Shown here: positions 35,381 through 44,537 of the stretch, piece after piece
Layout of the letters: each line of letters begins with the position of its first letter
Position numbering within the stretch: position 1 is the first letter of the stretch
Assembly (NCBI GenBank): GCA_017640785.1
Contig: JAEPPZ010000002.1
Coordinates: 281,748 to 345,747 of the forward strand
Reading direction: 5' to 3'
Source: Balneola sp.
GTDB lineage: Bacteria; Bacteroidota; Rhodothermia; Balneolales; Balneolaceae
DNA: 64,000 bases
Translations under genes and position numbers: made by a program
Notes under the pieces: generated by a model
Told to the model about the DNA's origin: nothing
The model's database searches: none
The model's input: only the letters and a program-made list of their open reading frames with translations

Positions 35381-36087
35381 AAGGAACACTGTATTTAATA
35401 CCCACAACACTGGGCAAAACTTCCGAAAACAACGCTATTCCTGAATATACACTTTCAATTCTTCGAGGATTGGAATCTTTAGTGGTAGAAAATATTCAGA
35501 CTTCTGTGAAATTTCTGCAATGGGTAGGTGATACCATCCCGGAATACAAAATCGATTTCTATCAGTTGAACAAAAACACACCTGATACAGAGATTTTTTC
35601 TTTTATGAAGCCGCTGAAAGCCGGCAAGGATGTTGGATTGTTATCCGAAGCTGGAGCTCCTGCAGTAGCTGATCCGGGTTCAAAGCTGGTGAAAATGGCG
35701 CATCAGAATGGAATTAAAGTAGTTCCTTTGGTTGGGCCCTCTTCTATTTTACTTGCATTGATGGCTACCGGATTTAACGGACAAGCGTTCTCATTTCATG
35801 GTTATCTTCCTATCGATGCCAACAAAAGAAAGCAACTGCTGATCCAGTTGGAGGGCGAATCACGCAGACATGACCGAACTCAGCTGTTCATGGAAGCTCC
35901 GCATAGAAATAACGAACTATTCAAAGCAGTTCTTGAAACCTGTATTCCGCAAACCTGGTTAAGTGTTGCCACTGATATTACTCTGGAAACTGAAGAAATT
36001 GCTACAAAAACGGTTTCAGAATGGAAATCAGCAGAAAAACCTGATCTCCATAAAAGACCTACCATTTTTTCTATTTACGCGAAGTGA
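35377..36087 (+). CDS. RsmI-like SAM-dependent methyltransferase (tetrapyrrole methylase fold)
   Basis: A 236-residue protein with the TP-methylase pattern: TLYLIPTTLGKTSENNAIP, LLSEAGAPAVADPGSKLVKM, then VPLVGPSSILLALMATGFN and the C-terminal FMEAPHRNNELFKAVLE. RsmI 2'-O-methylates C1402 of 16S rRNA. This shorter Bacteroidota paralogue diverges at the N-terminus (no canonical GxIGN start), so its substrate may differ. Overlaps the previous gene by 4 bases. Confidence 0.82.
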   Translation: MKGTLYLIPTTLGKTSENNAIPEYTLSILRGLESLVVENIQTSVKFLQWVGDTIPEYKIDFYQLNKNTPDTEIFSFMKPLKAGKDVGLLSEAGAPAVADPGSKLVKMAHQNGIKVVPLVGPSSILLALMATGFNGQAFSFHGYLPIDANKRKQLLIQLEGESRRHDRTQLFMEAPHRNNELFKAVLETCIPQTWLSVATDITLETEEIATKTVSEWKSAEKPDLHKRPTIFSIYAK

Positions 36088-36098
36088 TTTAGGGAAAC

Positions 36099-36333
36099 CT
36101 CAGAGGGCACAGAGAATTTATCTTTCTCCCAAGCTCCTGCTTGGGATGACGACGGGGAGCTCCTGCTCCCTATGGAGACGAACCTAGAACATGAATTCCC
36201 TTCATTAAGGCAAAGCCTCAAATTCAAATTCCGAACTGAGACGTCCGAAACGAGAGCAACCACGCATTAAAGTTTCAAAATAAATGTATTTGGAGCAAGA
36301 GCTCCATACTAATTTCCCGAGCAGGAGCTTGGG
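36099..36333. repeat. Palindrome cluster with AGCTCCTGCT core
   Basis: Four hairpins share a core AGCTCYTGCT with changing arms: CCCAAGC-TCCT-GCTTGGG (36128-36145), GGGAGC-TCCT-GCTCCC (36155-36170), TGGAGC-AAGA-GCTCCA (36291-36306) and CCCGAGC-AGGA-GCTTGGG (36316-36333). The first two carry TCCT loops and the last two carry reverse-complement-type loops, so the cluster has two pairs in opposite orientation. Just before it, CTCAGAGG and GCACAGAG (36099-36114) form an 8-nt word repeat. No gene is present between 36088 and 36345. Confidence 0.8.
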
Positions 36334-36345
36334 AAAGAGTTAGAA

Positions 36346-37287
36346 TTACACCTCAACTTGTTTGATAGGAACACTACTCGGCAATAACTGTCTTCTGTTT
36401 AGCTCTGTTAGAATAAGTTCTGTAATCTCTCCTTTCAACAGGAATTCGTAGCGGATATCTAAAACGTATGCTTTCACTTTCAGGTGAATGATGTAATTTT
36501 TATCGATAACCTGATTTTCTGTGATCACAACCACCGGTTTATTCAAGTACACATATCTGGACGTAATCGCTGCTTTATAGGCTACTTCTTTTACGGTATC
36601 AATATTAGTATCAGCCGGTAAATAGATCGAAGCTACAACCTGACAATCGAGGGCCCCTGTATTCGAGTTGGAAACTGAGTTATTAACGATATCCGCATTT
36701 GGAATGGTTACCAGAGAATCATCAGGAGTTACAATTCTGGTAGATCGTAAACCTATTCCGGTTACTTCTCCATAATACCCATCAATTTCGATCTTATCAC
36801 CAACCTGAAACGGACTGTCTAATATGATGATAAATCCACCGAAAATATTCTTCAGTATATCCTGAGCTGCAAAACCAACTGCTATACCTATGGAAGCTCC
36901 AACTGTCAGAATGGTTTCAACAGGAGGGTTTATAATTCCTCCAATAACAATAAACAGAGCAACTGACCACAGGATCACATTTAAAAAAGGGATCAATCTC
37001 TTTATAAGTAATCGATACGAAGCCTGATTTTCGGCGAGTTTACCAAGTAAGAACGTTATAAATCTGTTCAACAAGAATGCAAATATCAGTACAATGAACG
37101 AAGAAATGATCTTTCCCGTAGAAAAGAGCTCTTCAAATGGAACGATCTTTGGCTTAAGATTTATGACATTAGACGAGTCAGTTACAGATGAATCAGCATG
37201 AGCGGTACTGAGCGAATCCTGAGCACTCAGAGCAAAAGAGCTCAAGCTGAAAACCAGAAACATGAAATATGTAAGTATTCTTTTCAT
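36346..37287 (-). CDS. Small-conductance mechanosensitive channel (MscS family)
   Basis: A 313-residue protein with a signal peptide (FMFLVFSLSSFALSAQ) and a short periplasmic stretch, then three membrane helices. The pore helix is GASIGIAVGFAAQDILKNIF, followed by the MscS beta-domain FQVGDKIEIDGYYGEVTGIG and LVTIPNADIVNNSVSNSN. The C-terminal alpha/beta cytoplasmic domain runs to the end. It opens under membrane tension to relieve osmotic downshock. One base separates it from the upstream P-loop ATPase gene, which suggests functional coupling. Confidence 0.92.
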   Translation of the reverse strand: MKRILTYFMFLVFSLSSFALSAQDSLSTAHADSSVTDSSNVINLKPKIVPFEELFSTGKIISSFIVLIFAFLLNRFITFLLGKLAENQASYRLLIKRLIPFLNVILWSVALFIVIGGIINPPVETILTVGASIGIAVGFAAQDILKNIFGGFIIILDSPFQVGDKIEIDGYYGEVTGIGLRSTRIVTPDDSLVTIPNADIVNNSVSNSNTGALDCQVVASIYLPADTNIDTVKEVAYKAAITSRYVYLNKPVVVITENQVIDKNYIIHLKVKAYVLDIRYEFLLKGEITELILTELNRRQLLPSSVPIKQVEV

Positions 37288-37288
37288 A

Positions 37289-38635
37289 TCAGTGAATAAT
37301 ATTTCTTCGTTTCAGTAATCGTAATACTTGACGATACACCAATTGATTGAGATAGTATCCACTTTCCTCTTCGATCAAAACTCCGCGTGATTTTAATCTT
37401 GTAAGCAGTACTCTGCTCTGAGCCAGTGTTAAATTCAGAACTCTGCAAAGCTCAGCTACTTTTAAAGTATCGTGTAATACAATAGCTGCAAGGGTAAATA
37501 ATGTTTCCGGCTTTAATATCTCCAGTGTCTCAATATTAACAGGTTGAAACGGAGAAATAGTTATAGTTCTTCGTTCCACTTTTTTGATAGAACGAAGCCA
37601 AAGAATGGTAGCAACAGAGGTATTTCCTTCCGTTATGTCTGCTAATCTCTCAAAATATATTTCCTTCAAATACTCCTGAACAGCTTTCGGGTCATTCAAC
37701 CTCTTTTTATAATTTCGAGATTTTCTGGTTGATTCGTCCGCCTCAAAATTCAAACGGTACACACTTTTCTGATGTCGGTTCATTATCACGGACTGAATAT
37801 GATCATCACTTAACGCATCAGTAAAAAAGACATGTGTGAAATGAGTTTCTACCCCTTCAACTTTGTTCAAAAATTCCCATGCATACCTGGAACACGTAGT
37901 TATCCAGAATACTTTTCCCTTGGTTTCAGAAATGATCAACCATAAAGCATCAAGTGCATCAAAACCGTTTATGTTTCTAAGATAGAGTTTCTGTAAACCT
38001 TCCAAGTTCACAACTATTCTTTCTTCGAGTGCATTTAAAGCGTTAACTATATGTTCCGGCCGGTTTACATCTTTAATATCAAAAGCACTACCGAATAAGC
38101 TTAATATCTGTTCGATCTTCCAGGTGGATTGCTTAATTTCGATATTGATGATCTTTTGTTCTTTAAAGATCTCATTCGTTAACAAATTGGAAAGAGTTGA
38201 CTTCCCACTGCCCTTTTCACCAACTAACGCTACGCTGCTTGGAAACCCTTCTTTCCATGCATCAAAAGCCTTTCCTACCGCTCTTATATTGTCTGATGCA
38301 TTAACATAAAGCTCAAGATCTATTTGTTTACTCAGGTCGAATAGTTCTCTGTAAGACTTAGGAAGTTCCTGGATCTTTTGATCTGTTTCGGTTAAAAAAG
38401 TGCTTAATCCAACACTCTTTTGAACTGACTTATCATCAATGATCTTAAATCCAAAAATTCTTTGGATCGGGATAATGATCTGGCGTAGTTTTCTACTGGC
38501 AAATCTTAGAAATACTGCTGTAGCATCAACTGTCTTAGCCCAATAAGCAATTGAAAGATTCTTAACCCTTCCTGCCCAACGTTTAAGCCTTAGTATATAT
38601 AGTTTGGATCGTTTATTGATCTCTGTAGAATTAAA
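37289..38635 (-). CDS. P-loop ATPase with C-terminal winged helix; start codon unresolved
   Basis: The frame is open from 38635 (after a TAA at 38636-38638) to the stop at 37289, about 448 residues. It holds a membrane-proximal basic N-terminus (INKRSKLYILRLKRWAGRVK), a Walker A motif VGEKGSGKSTLSN at about 138-150, and a C-terminal winged-helix-like segment (VAELCRVLNLTLAQSRVLLT). Yet no ATG, GTG or TTG occurs in frame before a TTG at 38185, which lies after the Walker lysine and would destroy the ATPase. Either a non-canonical start is used, or a single-base indel near 38633 separates it from an upstream ATG at 38657. Directly upstream of mscS. Confidence 0.75.
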   Translation of the reverse strand, partial: FNSTEINKRSKLYILRLKRWAGRVKNLSIAYWAKTVDATAVFLRFASRKLRQIIIPIQRIFGFKIIDDKSVQKSVGLSTFLTETDQKIQELPKSYRELFDLSKQIDLELYVNASDNIRAVGKAFDAWKEGFPSSVALVGEKGSGKSTLSNLLTNEIFKEQKIINIEIKQSTWKIEQILSLFGSAFDIKDVNRPEHIVNALNALEERIVVNLEGLQKLYLRNINGFDALDALWLIISETKGKVFWITTCSRYAWEFLNKVEGVETHFTHVFFTDALSDDHIQSVIMNRHQKSVYRLNFEADESTRKSRNYKKRLNDPKAVQEYLKEIYFERLADITEGNTSVATILWLRSIKKVERRTITISPFQPVNIETLEILKPETLFTLAAIVLHDTLKVAELCRVLNLTLAQSRVLLTRLKSRGVLIEEESGYYLNQLVYRQVLRLLKRRNIIH

Positions 38636-38778
38636 TTATTATTCGATAATGTACCATTTTTGCAAAACCTTCCATAGATATACAAAAAATTTATTTTTCT
38701 GCTCACCGTTAGGTATTAAAAATGAGGCTTTTTATGCATCCCAGAATGTATTAAATTGAGTAAATCATCTACAAAATT

Positions 38779-40068
38779 ATGTTTAACAAAATTACCCTGA
38801 AAAGAATGTTTAAAATTCATTCTAGGCGTACCTTCTTTTTTGTTTTTCTTTGCTTTCTTTTAGCATTAAGTGATTCAATATCAGCTCAGAACAGTCTTTC
38901 GAGGATATCAACAGTTGACCGAAGCGATGGTAAAGGAGCTGTAATCAGATATCACTTTTCAGAAGCTGTTGATTCATTTGAAGTCATTCAACCGGCTCCT
39001 GATCTTGTCCAAATGGTCTTATACGGTGATATTGATACCACTGGAATTCAGCTACCGGGTTACGGGGATAAAGTAAATCAGGTTATCCTCTACAAACAGG
39101 ATTATGGATTTGGAGTAGATATTTATTTGGGACAAGACTATGCATATATAGCTGATGCTTATCCTGATCAAAATGGAAAACATCTGTTAGTGGGCCTTAC
39201 CGAAACCAATTACCAAGAATTGGACGCCTATTCTCAACAATTTCTGGCCAAAACCTGGTACGAAAATTTTGAATTTACTGAAGCCCCTACTCCTACAACA
39301 ATCATCGATACCGGTTCAGTTACAGATAGCTATAATCCCGTTCGGGATAAATTAAAGTTTGATAAGATCGTGATCGATGCCGGACATGGAGGACATGATC
39401 CCGGGAATTTAGGCTACAAAAGAAGTGCTAAAGAAAAAGATGTTGTTTTATCGATAGCAAAAAAATTGGGTGGTTATATAGAAGAGAATCTCCCGGATGT
39501 TGAAGTGATTTATACAAGGGAGACAGACGAGTTTATTGATCTTTGGGAACGGGGAAGTATTGCGAACAGAGCTGAAGCGGATTTGTTTGTGTCTATTCAC
39601 GCTGATGCTTTTACTAACTCTTCAGTACGTGGTGCATCAGTGTTTTTCTTAGGGCTTGATAGAAGTGATCGTTCTTTTGAGGTTATGAAAGAAGAAAATC
39701 AGATCTATGCTGATCATGAAGTAGTTGAGGATTTATCTGAAGAGGACCTGATTGTTTATGAATTGGCTCATAGTGGGAATATCGCAAACAGTGAACGCAT
39801 TGCCTATATGGTGGAAGATCAACTTAAAAACAGAGCTCAGAGAAAGTCACGTGGGGTTCGCCAGAAAGGTCTAGTTGTACTTTATCAATCAACCATGCCG
39901 GCTATTCTGGTTGAAACAGGCTTTCTGACAAACCCGGCAGAAAAAAGATACCTGACAAGCGATTGGGGGCAAAGTTTAATCGCATCAGCTATATACAGAG
40001 CTATTAAACAATACAAACAAGAACAAGACGAGAGCTATTCTTTAAAAGCGACTTCAGCAAATGACTAA
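38779..40068 (+). CDS. N-acetylmuramoyl-L-alanine amidase
   Basis: A 429-residue secreted enzyme. The signal peptide is near TFFFVFLCFLLALSDSISA; residues about 40-150 form an AMIN-like beta domain. The zinc amidase (Amidase_3) domain runs from VIDAGHGGHDPGNLGYK through LFVSIHADAF to PAILVETGFLTNPAEKRYLT, including the metal ligands (His in GHGG, the Glu/His set, and Glu in VETGF). It cleaves the lactyl-L-Ala bond of peptidoglycan for daughter cell separation or turnover. Its last 8 bases overlap udk. Confidence 0.92.
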   Translation: MFNKITLKRMFKIHSRRTFFFVFLCFLLALSDSISAQNSLSRISTVDRSDGKGAVIRYHFSEAVDSFEVIQPAPDLVQMVLYGDIDTTGIQLPGYGDKVNQVILYKQDYGFGVDIYLGQDYAYIADAYPDQNGKHLLVGLTETNYQELDAYSQQFLAKTWYENFEFTEAPTPTTIIDTGSVTDSYNPVRDKLKFDKIVIDAGHGGHDPGNLGYKRSAKEKDVVLSIAKKLGGYIEENLPDVEVIYTRETDEFIDLWERGSIANRAEADLFVSIHADAFTNSSVRGASVFFLGLDRSDRSFEVMKEENQIYADHEVVEDLSEEDLIVYELAHSGNIANSERIAYMVEDQLKNRAQRKSRGVRQKGLVVLYQSTMPAILVETGFLTNPAEKRYLTSDWGQSLIASAIYRAIKQYKQEQDESYSLKATSAND

Positions 40069-40687
40069 ACCTTTGATCATCGGAGTTGCCGGAGGTAGTG
40101 GCTCAGGAAAGACTACGGTTGTAAGTACCATCTCCAAAACTCTTGGTACAAACAAACACCTGCTTTTACAGCACGATTCCTACTACCGTGATCTTAAACA
40201 CCTTCCCTTTGAGGAACGTATAAAACATAACTTTGATCATCCAGCTTCACTAGAAACTGAACTTCTAATTCGTCATATAAATGCTTTGGTGGAAGGATAC
40301 CCGATTGAAGTGCCTCAATATGACTTTTCCAAGCACATTCGAAAAGAACAAACCACAGCTGTTACTCCTAAAGAAGTGATTCTGATTGATGGAATCCTGA
40401 TCTTCAGCGAACCTGAGCTTTTGGAATTGATGGATGTGAAGATCTTTGTTGATACAGACGATGATATTCGTTTACTAAGAAGGTTAAAACGAGATATAAA
40501 TGAACGAGGGCGTTCTGTTGAAAGCGTAATGGAACAATACCAAAAATTTGTACGTCCAATGCATCTGGAATTTGTTCAACCAAGTAAAAGATATGCTGAT
40601 GTGATTATCCCCAGAGGGGGCAAAAATAAAGTCGCGCTGGATATGGTACTGGCGCTGATCAATGAAAAGCTTTCTAACCGCGAATAA
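40061..40687 (+). CDS. udk: Uridine kinase
   Basis: A 208-residue P-loop kinase: GVAGGSGSGKTTVV (8-21), the lid/substrate segment LLQHDSYYRDLKHLPFEER, NFDHPASLETELL and VFVDTDDDIRLLRRLKRDI-type region (here KIFVDTDDDIRLLRRLKRD). It phosphorylates uridine and cytidine in pyrimidine salvage. Length matches E. coli Udk (213). Overlaps the amidase gene by 8 bases and, tail to tail, coaX by 14 bases. Confidence 0.93.
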   Translation: MTKPLIIGVAGGSGSGKTTVVSTISKTLGTNKHLLLQHDSYYRDLKHLPFEERIKHNFDHPASLETELLIRHINALVEGYPIEVPQYDFSKHIRKEQTTAVTPKEVILIDGILIFSEPELLELMDVKIFVDTDDDIRLLRRLKRDINERGRSVESVMEQYQKFVRPMHLEFVQPSKRYADVIIPRGGKNKVALDMVLALINEKLSNRE

Positions 40688-41417
40688 AAGCTTCCATTCC
40701 TTTAAAGATCAGGAATTCATCTCTTTTTGAATTCATCGAGATCAAATCCGAAAGTGTATTGGCATCTCCTCCGGTTAAATAAAGATTAAAATGACCAAAA
40801 GTTTCCTGATATCGTTTTAATGAAGCATTGATCCCATCCACAAAAAACGCAACCTGCCCCCATTGTAATGACTCTACAGTACTTTTTCCCGGAAACCTTA
40901 AAGGGATTTCAGTTTCAATTGCAGGAAGTTCCGGAGCTGAAGTTTTGAAAATATTCAAAATACTCTGTAAACCCGGCATTATAACTCCTCCCTGATAAAC
41001 TCCATTTTCGCTCATGATGTCTATTGTACAAGCACTACCTGCGTCTACCACTACAACAGATCCTTGCTCTTGTTTATGTGCCCCTAAACAGCCCAAGAAA
41101 CGATCGATTCCCAACGTTTTTGGTGTTTGGTAACTCAAATTTTGTTCAGGTATATCATTAATTTCGATACTTTTTATTTCGAAGTCTGTTATCTGATTCC
41201 TTAATAATTCAAAGTGATCTTTTCGAACACTTGCGACTACAAGATTCTGAATTGAGTCTTTATGTTGGTTCAACCATGAAATCAAATAAGTTACTGATTT
41301 AAAATTATCAGTAGACTTTTCCCAAACACTATTATTCCTGAAAGCCACCTTTATGGAAGAATTACCAATATCGAGAAAAAGCGTTTTTTTTGAATTTTGT
41401 GAATCGATTTTGCTCAT
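40674..41417 (-). CDS. coaX: Type III pantothenate kinase
   Basis: A 247-residue ASKHA-fold kinase: LFLDIGNSSIKVAF (phosphate-1), TLGIDRFLGCLGAHKQ, VVVDAGSACTIDIM and YQGGVIMPGLQSIL, then LTGGDANTL near the end. It phosphorylates pantothenate, the first step of coenzyme A synthesis, with the potassium-dependent, feedback-resistant type III chemistry. Its 3' end overlaps udk on the opposite strand; it is divergent from the SDR gene. Confidence 0.93.
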   Translation of the reverse strand: MSKIDSQNSKKTLFLDIGNSSIKVAFRNNSVWEKSTDNFKSVTYLISWLNQHKDSIQNLVVASVRKDHFELLRNQITDFEIKSIEINDIPEQNLSYQTPKTLGIDRFLGCLGAHKQEQGSVVVVDAGSACTIDIMSENGVYQGGVIMPGLQSILNIFKTSAPELPAIETEIPLRFPGKSTVESLQWGQVAFFVDGINASLKRYQETFGHFNLYLTGGDANTLSDLISMNSKRDEFLIFKGMEAFIRG

Positions 41418-41468
41418 GAATTTGTATTACATTAAAGACATAAGAGAATAATCAATCTAAACGATAGT

Positions 41469-42185
41469 ATGAATTTAAAATCAAAGATTGCGATAGTTAC
41501 CGGAGCAAGTAGTGGAATTGGTGCAGAATTTTCAAAAGACCTTGTTAAAAAAGGAGCTAAAGTATATGGCTTAGCCAGAAGTATCGATAAGCTCAATAGT
41601 ATCAGAGAAAAAATAGGAAATAATTTCGTTCCTGTTCAGCAGGATGTTACTAATAGTGAAAGCCTGGAAACCTGGGTTGAGGAAACATTTTCTGATGACC
41701 ATTCTCCGGACATTTTAATTAACAACGCCGGACTCGGATATTTTGCAAACGTAGATGATTTGAAAATTTCTGAGTGGGATAAGATGCTGAATGTAAATCT
41801 TTCCGGAATTTTCTATCTAACACGCCTTATCGTTCCTTTAATGAAGCAAAATGAAAATATTTGCCATATTGTAAATATTTCTTCCATAGCCGGATTGATG
41901 GGAAATCCTCAAATTTCTGCTTATAACGCCACAAAATACGGATTAAGAGGATTCAGCGACGCTCTGTTCAAAGAACTTAGATATGACGGGATCAAAGTAT
42001 CCTGCTTTTTCCCGGGCTCTATTGCCACTCATTTCTTTGATGCCATTGATGAAGTGGATCAGCATCCGAACATGATGCAAGCGTCTGACGTTTCTAACAC
42101 ATTGGTCCATGTTTTGGAAACACCGGATAATTTTCTGATAAACGAAATTATAATGCGTCCACTCAATCCAAAGAAACCAGGGTAA
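41469..42185 (+). CDS. Short-chain dehydrogenase/reductase
   Basis: A 238-residue classical SDR: cofactor motif TGASSGIGAEFSKDL (Tgly-x3-GxG), NNAGLGYF, the catalytic Ser in VNISSIAGLMGNP and YNATKYGLRGFSDAL (YxxxK). The Arg after the second strand (GLARS) suggests preference for NADP(H). It is most like the YdfG/3-oxoacyl or serine-dehydrogenase group, but substrate is open. The next gene starts one base after its stop, so they are probably co-transcribed. Confidence 0.88.
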   Translation: MNLKSKIAIVTGASSGIGAEFSKDLVKKGAKVYGLARSIDKLNSIREKIGNNFVPVQQDVTNSESLETWVEETFSDDHSPDILINNAGLGYFANVDDLKISEWDKMLNVNLSGIFYLTRLIVPLMKQNENICHIVNISSIAGLMGNPQISAYNATKYGLRGFSDALFKELRYDGIKVSCFFPGSIATHFFDAIDEVDQHPNMMQASDVSNTLVHVLETPDNFLINEIIMRPLNPKKPG

Positions 42186-42560
42186 ATGTTTAGAAATATG
42201 ATACCTCTTTTGATAGGGTGCATTATTCTTTTTAATTGCAATAATGATCATCCTATTCAAAAGCCGGATAACTTAATGGCTGAAGAGTTGTATCTGGATC
42301 TTTTTTACGAATTAGAATTACTTAGTGTTTATCAGGATAGAGGTGCAAAAGGCTCAGTTGTTGACTCTCTGTATGAGGAGATCTTTAAAAAATATAACTC
42401 AGACAAAGATGTTTTTATGAGCAGTCATAAATACTACCAAAGCCAAATTACAGAACAGCAAATTCGTACTGATTCAGTTATTAAAAAGATCGAAAGGGAT
42501 CTAATAGCAATTGACAAATTAGACTCGCTTACAACTCAGGAAGACTCTGTTAAAGAGTAA
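42186..42560 (+). CDS. DUF4296 lipoprotein
   Basis: A 124-residue protein with a lipoprotein signal (IPLLIGCIILFNCNND, Cys18 probably lipidated) and the DUF4296 pattern: KPDNLMAEELYLDLFYELEL, LYEEIFKKYNSDKDVFMSSH and YYQSQ. The family is confined largely to Bacteroidota and has no known function. It starts one base after the SDR stop and its 3' end overlaps that of recQ by 25 bases on the other strand. Confidence 0.82.
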   Translation: MFRNMIPLLIGCIILFNCNNDHPIQKPDNLMAEELYLDLFYELELLSVYQDRGAKGSVVDSLYEEIFKKYNSDKDVFMSSHKYYQSQITEQQIRTDSVIKKIERDLIAIDKLDSLTTQEDSVKE

Positions 42561-44476
42561 TAACTCAAGTCTTCCTTACTTACTTCAATTACATTCTCTT
42601 TTACTAAATAAGAAAGGATCTGCTTTGCTGCATTTTGATTGATGGAAAGTTTAGAGGCAATACTGATCAATGATTCATCTTCGTTTTTAAGCAATTCAAT
42701 TACATCCGTGATTAATTGCTTATCGAATGTCTTATTAGCTACATTTGAATTACTTTTCAAACAGTTATCGCAATGCCCGCACGGTTCGTTTTTAGTGTCT
42801 CCAAAATAGTTTCTTAGAAAAACTTCTCTACATGTGTCTGAGTTAATGAAGCTATTCATTTTATCTAACTTCATCAGTAACACGTCCCGATGTTGCTCCA
42901 CTTCTTGCTTATTTATGGGTAGCCTTGATGATCGGGGTTCAAGAATTCTTACCAAATCTCTTTCCTCTATAAGCGTAAAGATCAAAACATGATCGTTCTG
43001 CATCAATACATTCAGTGCTTTAATAAGACCGTTTCTGTTGATATCTAAAGCTGACAACAAAGTTTCTTCATCCGTCTCTATCATATCGTAAAATGCCTGA
43101 CTATTTAAAGTCCTTTCTAACTTATCTACGAATTCAGCTTTATCAGGATTATTACATCGCTCTTTAAACTTTTGAAGCATTTCCTGGCTCAAAGTAAATT
43201 GAATAGAAAAGGCAGGTTTAACATCCTGAATCCAGGAAATAATGCCGAATTGTTCCAAAAGTCTTAGGGAGGTTCTTATAATGCTGAATGACTCTTTTGA
43301 CCTCTTTTGAAGTGCCTTTAGTTCCAGTTCTGAAGCATCCAACATGATTGCTCCTTCTGCCAGCTCAAAGCTGTCACACAATGTTTGGTATACTTTTTCT
43401 AATTGTTCTCTCTTTGGGTAATTTTGAACAATTCGGTTTTTTGCTCCTGAATAATCAGATGGTTTGTAATATAAAATCGGATATGCCTCTTTTCCATCTC
43501 TTCCTGCCCTCCCTGCTTCCTGATAGTAAGCCTCAATTGAATACGGCATAGACTCGTGAATTACGTATCGGCAATTAGGTTTATCTATTCCCATTCCAAA
43601 AGCATTTGTTGCAACAACTAAAGGCGTTTCTCCTTTTATCCAACGAGTTTGAATGTTCTTTCGGGTTTCACTTTCTATACCTGCATGATAGGCTTCCGTA
43701 TTTATCCCTTTTTTGGTAAAAAAGTCTGCCCAATACTCACAATTTTTCCTTGTTCCACCATAAATTAAACCATCTCCCTTTTTAGAAGCTCTGGTAACGC
43801 CTTCTATCAGTTTCTCTCTCTTCTTTTCAGTTTCGACCACCCACCATTTTAAATTCGGTCGTTTAAATCCTAGCGATACTACTTCGGGTTGATGGAAGCT
43901 CAGATTCTCAAGGATATCTTTTCGAACTTCAGGAGTAGCAGTTGCAGTTAATGCGATCCAGGATGCAGAATCCGAAATTGATTCCAGATTTGTTTTTATA
44001 TCTCTGTAAGCGGGACGAAAATCATGTCCCCATTCAGATATACAGTGTGCTTCATCTACAGCAACAAGATCAATATTTAGGTTATGCAGTTCGTTTTGAA
44101 AGAGTTCCGTTCCAAGCCTCTCTGGTGCACAATACAATAGTTTATACATTCCATTTCTGGCATTCACCAATCGTTGTTCAACTTCATAAAATGGAATTGT
44201 ATTATTTATGAATGTTGCTGAAATACCCTGATCATTTAATTGCTGAACCTGATCCTGCATTAAAGCTACAAGGGGTGAAATAACCAAGGTCATTCCTTCA
44301 AATACAGTCGCAGGAACCTGATAACAAAGAGATTTACCTCCGCCGGTTGGGAAAAGCACTAAAGTATCCTTTCCGGAAAAAACAGAATTTATTGCAAGAT
44401 CCTGCCCTTCCCGGAACGATTCATATCCCCAAAACTCTTTTAAATGTTCTAATGCCTGATTAAATTGGTACTGCAA
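42536..44476 (-). CDS. recQ: ATP-dependent DNA helicase RecQ
   Basis: A 646-residue superfamily 2 helicase. Motif 0/I: FREGQDLAINSVFSGKDTLV then PTGGGKSLCYQVPA; motif II: AVDEAHCISEWGHDFRP; motif III: ALTATATPEVRKDI; motif VI: YYQEAGRAGRDGKE. The zinc cluster is in CREVFLRNYFGDTKNEPCGH then CDNCL. The C-terminal winged-helix is reduced and an HRDC domain is not evident. The start is TTG 44476, supported by GAGG seven bases upstream and by the lack of an ATG before the helicase motifs. Confidence 0.93.
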   Translation of the reverse strand: MQYQFNQALEHLKEFWGYESFREGQDLAINSVFSGKDTLVLFPTGGGKSLCYQVPATVFEGMTLVISPLVALMQDQVQQLNDQGISATFINNTIPFYEVEQRLVNARNGMYKLLYCAPERLGTELFQNELHNLNIDLVAVDEAHCISEWGHDFRPAYRDIKTNLESISDSASWIALTATATPEVRKDILENLSFHQPEVVSLGFKRPNLKWWVVETEKKREKLIEGVTRASKKGDGLIYGGTRKNCEYWADFFTKKGINTEAYHAGIESETRKNIQTRWIKGETPLVVATNAFGMGIDKPNCRYVIHESMPYSIEAYYQEAGRAGRDGKEAYPILYYKPSDYSGAKNRIVQNYPKREQLEKVYQTLCDSFELAEGAIMLDASELELKALQKRSKESFSIIRTSLRLLEQFGIISWIQDVKPAFSIQFTLSQEMLQKFKERCNNPDKAEFVDKLERTLNSQAFYDMIETDEETLLSALDINRNGLIKALNVLMQNDHVLIFTLIEERDLVRILEPRSSRLPINKQEVEQHRDVLLMKLDKMNSFINSDTCREVFLRNYFGDTKNEPCGHCDNCLKSNSNVANKTFDKQLITDVIELLKNEDESLISIASKLSINQNAAKQILSYLVKENVIEVSKEDLSYYSLTESS

Positions 44477-44537
44477 TTTTAAACCTCAATTTCTTTTCCC
44501 AAAAGTATTGATATCATTCTGTTCATCAAATAAAAAC

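Noticed and set aside
40674-40687. Overlapping convergent ends of udk and coaX as an antisense regulatory device
   Set aside because: A 14-base tail overlap (and the 25-base one between the DUF4296 gene and recQ) is common in compact genomes and shows no special structure.
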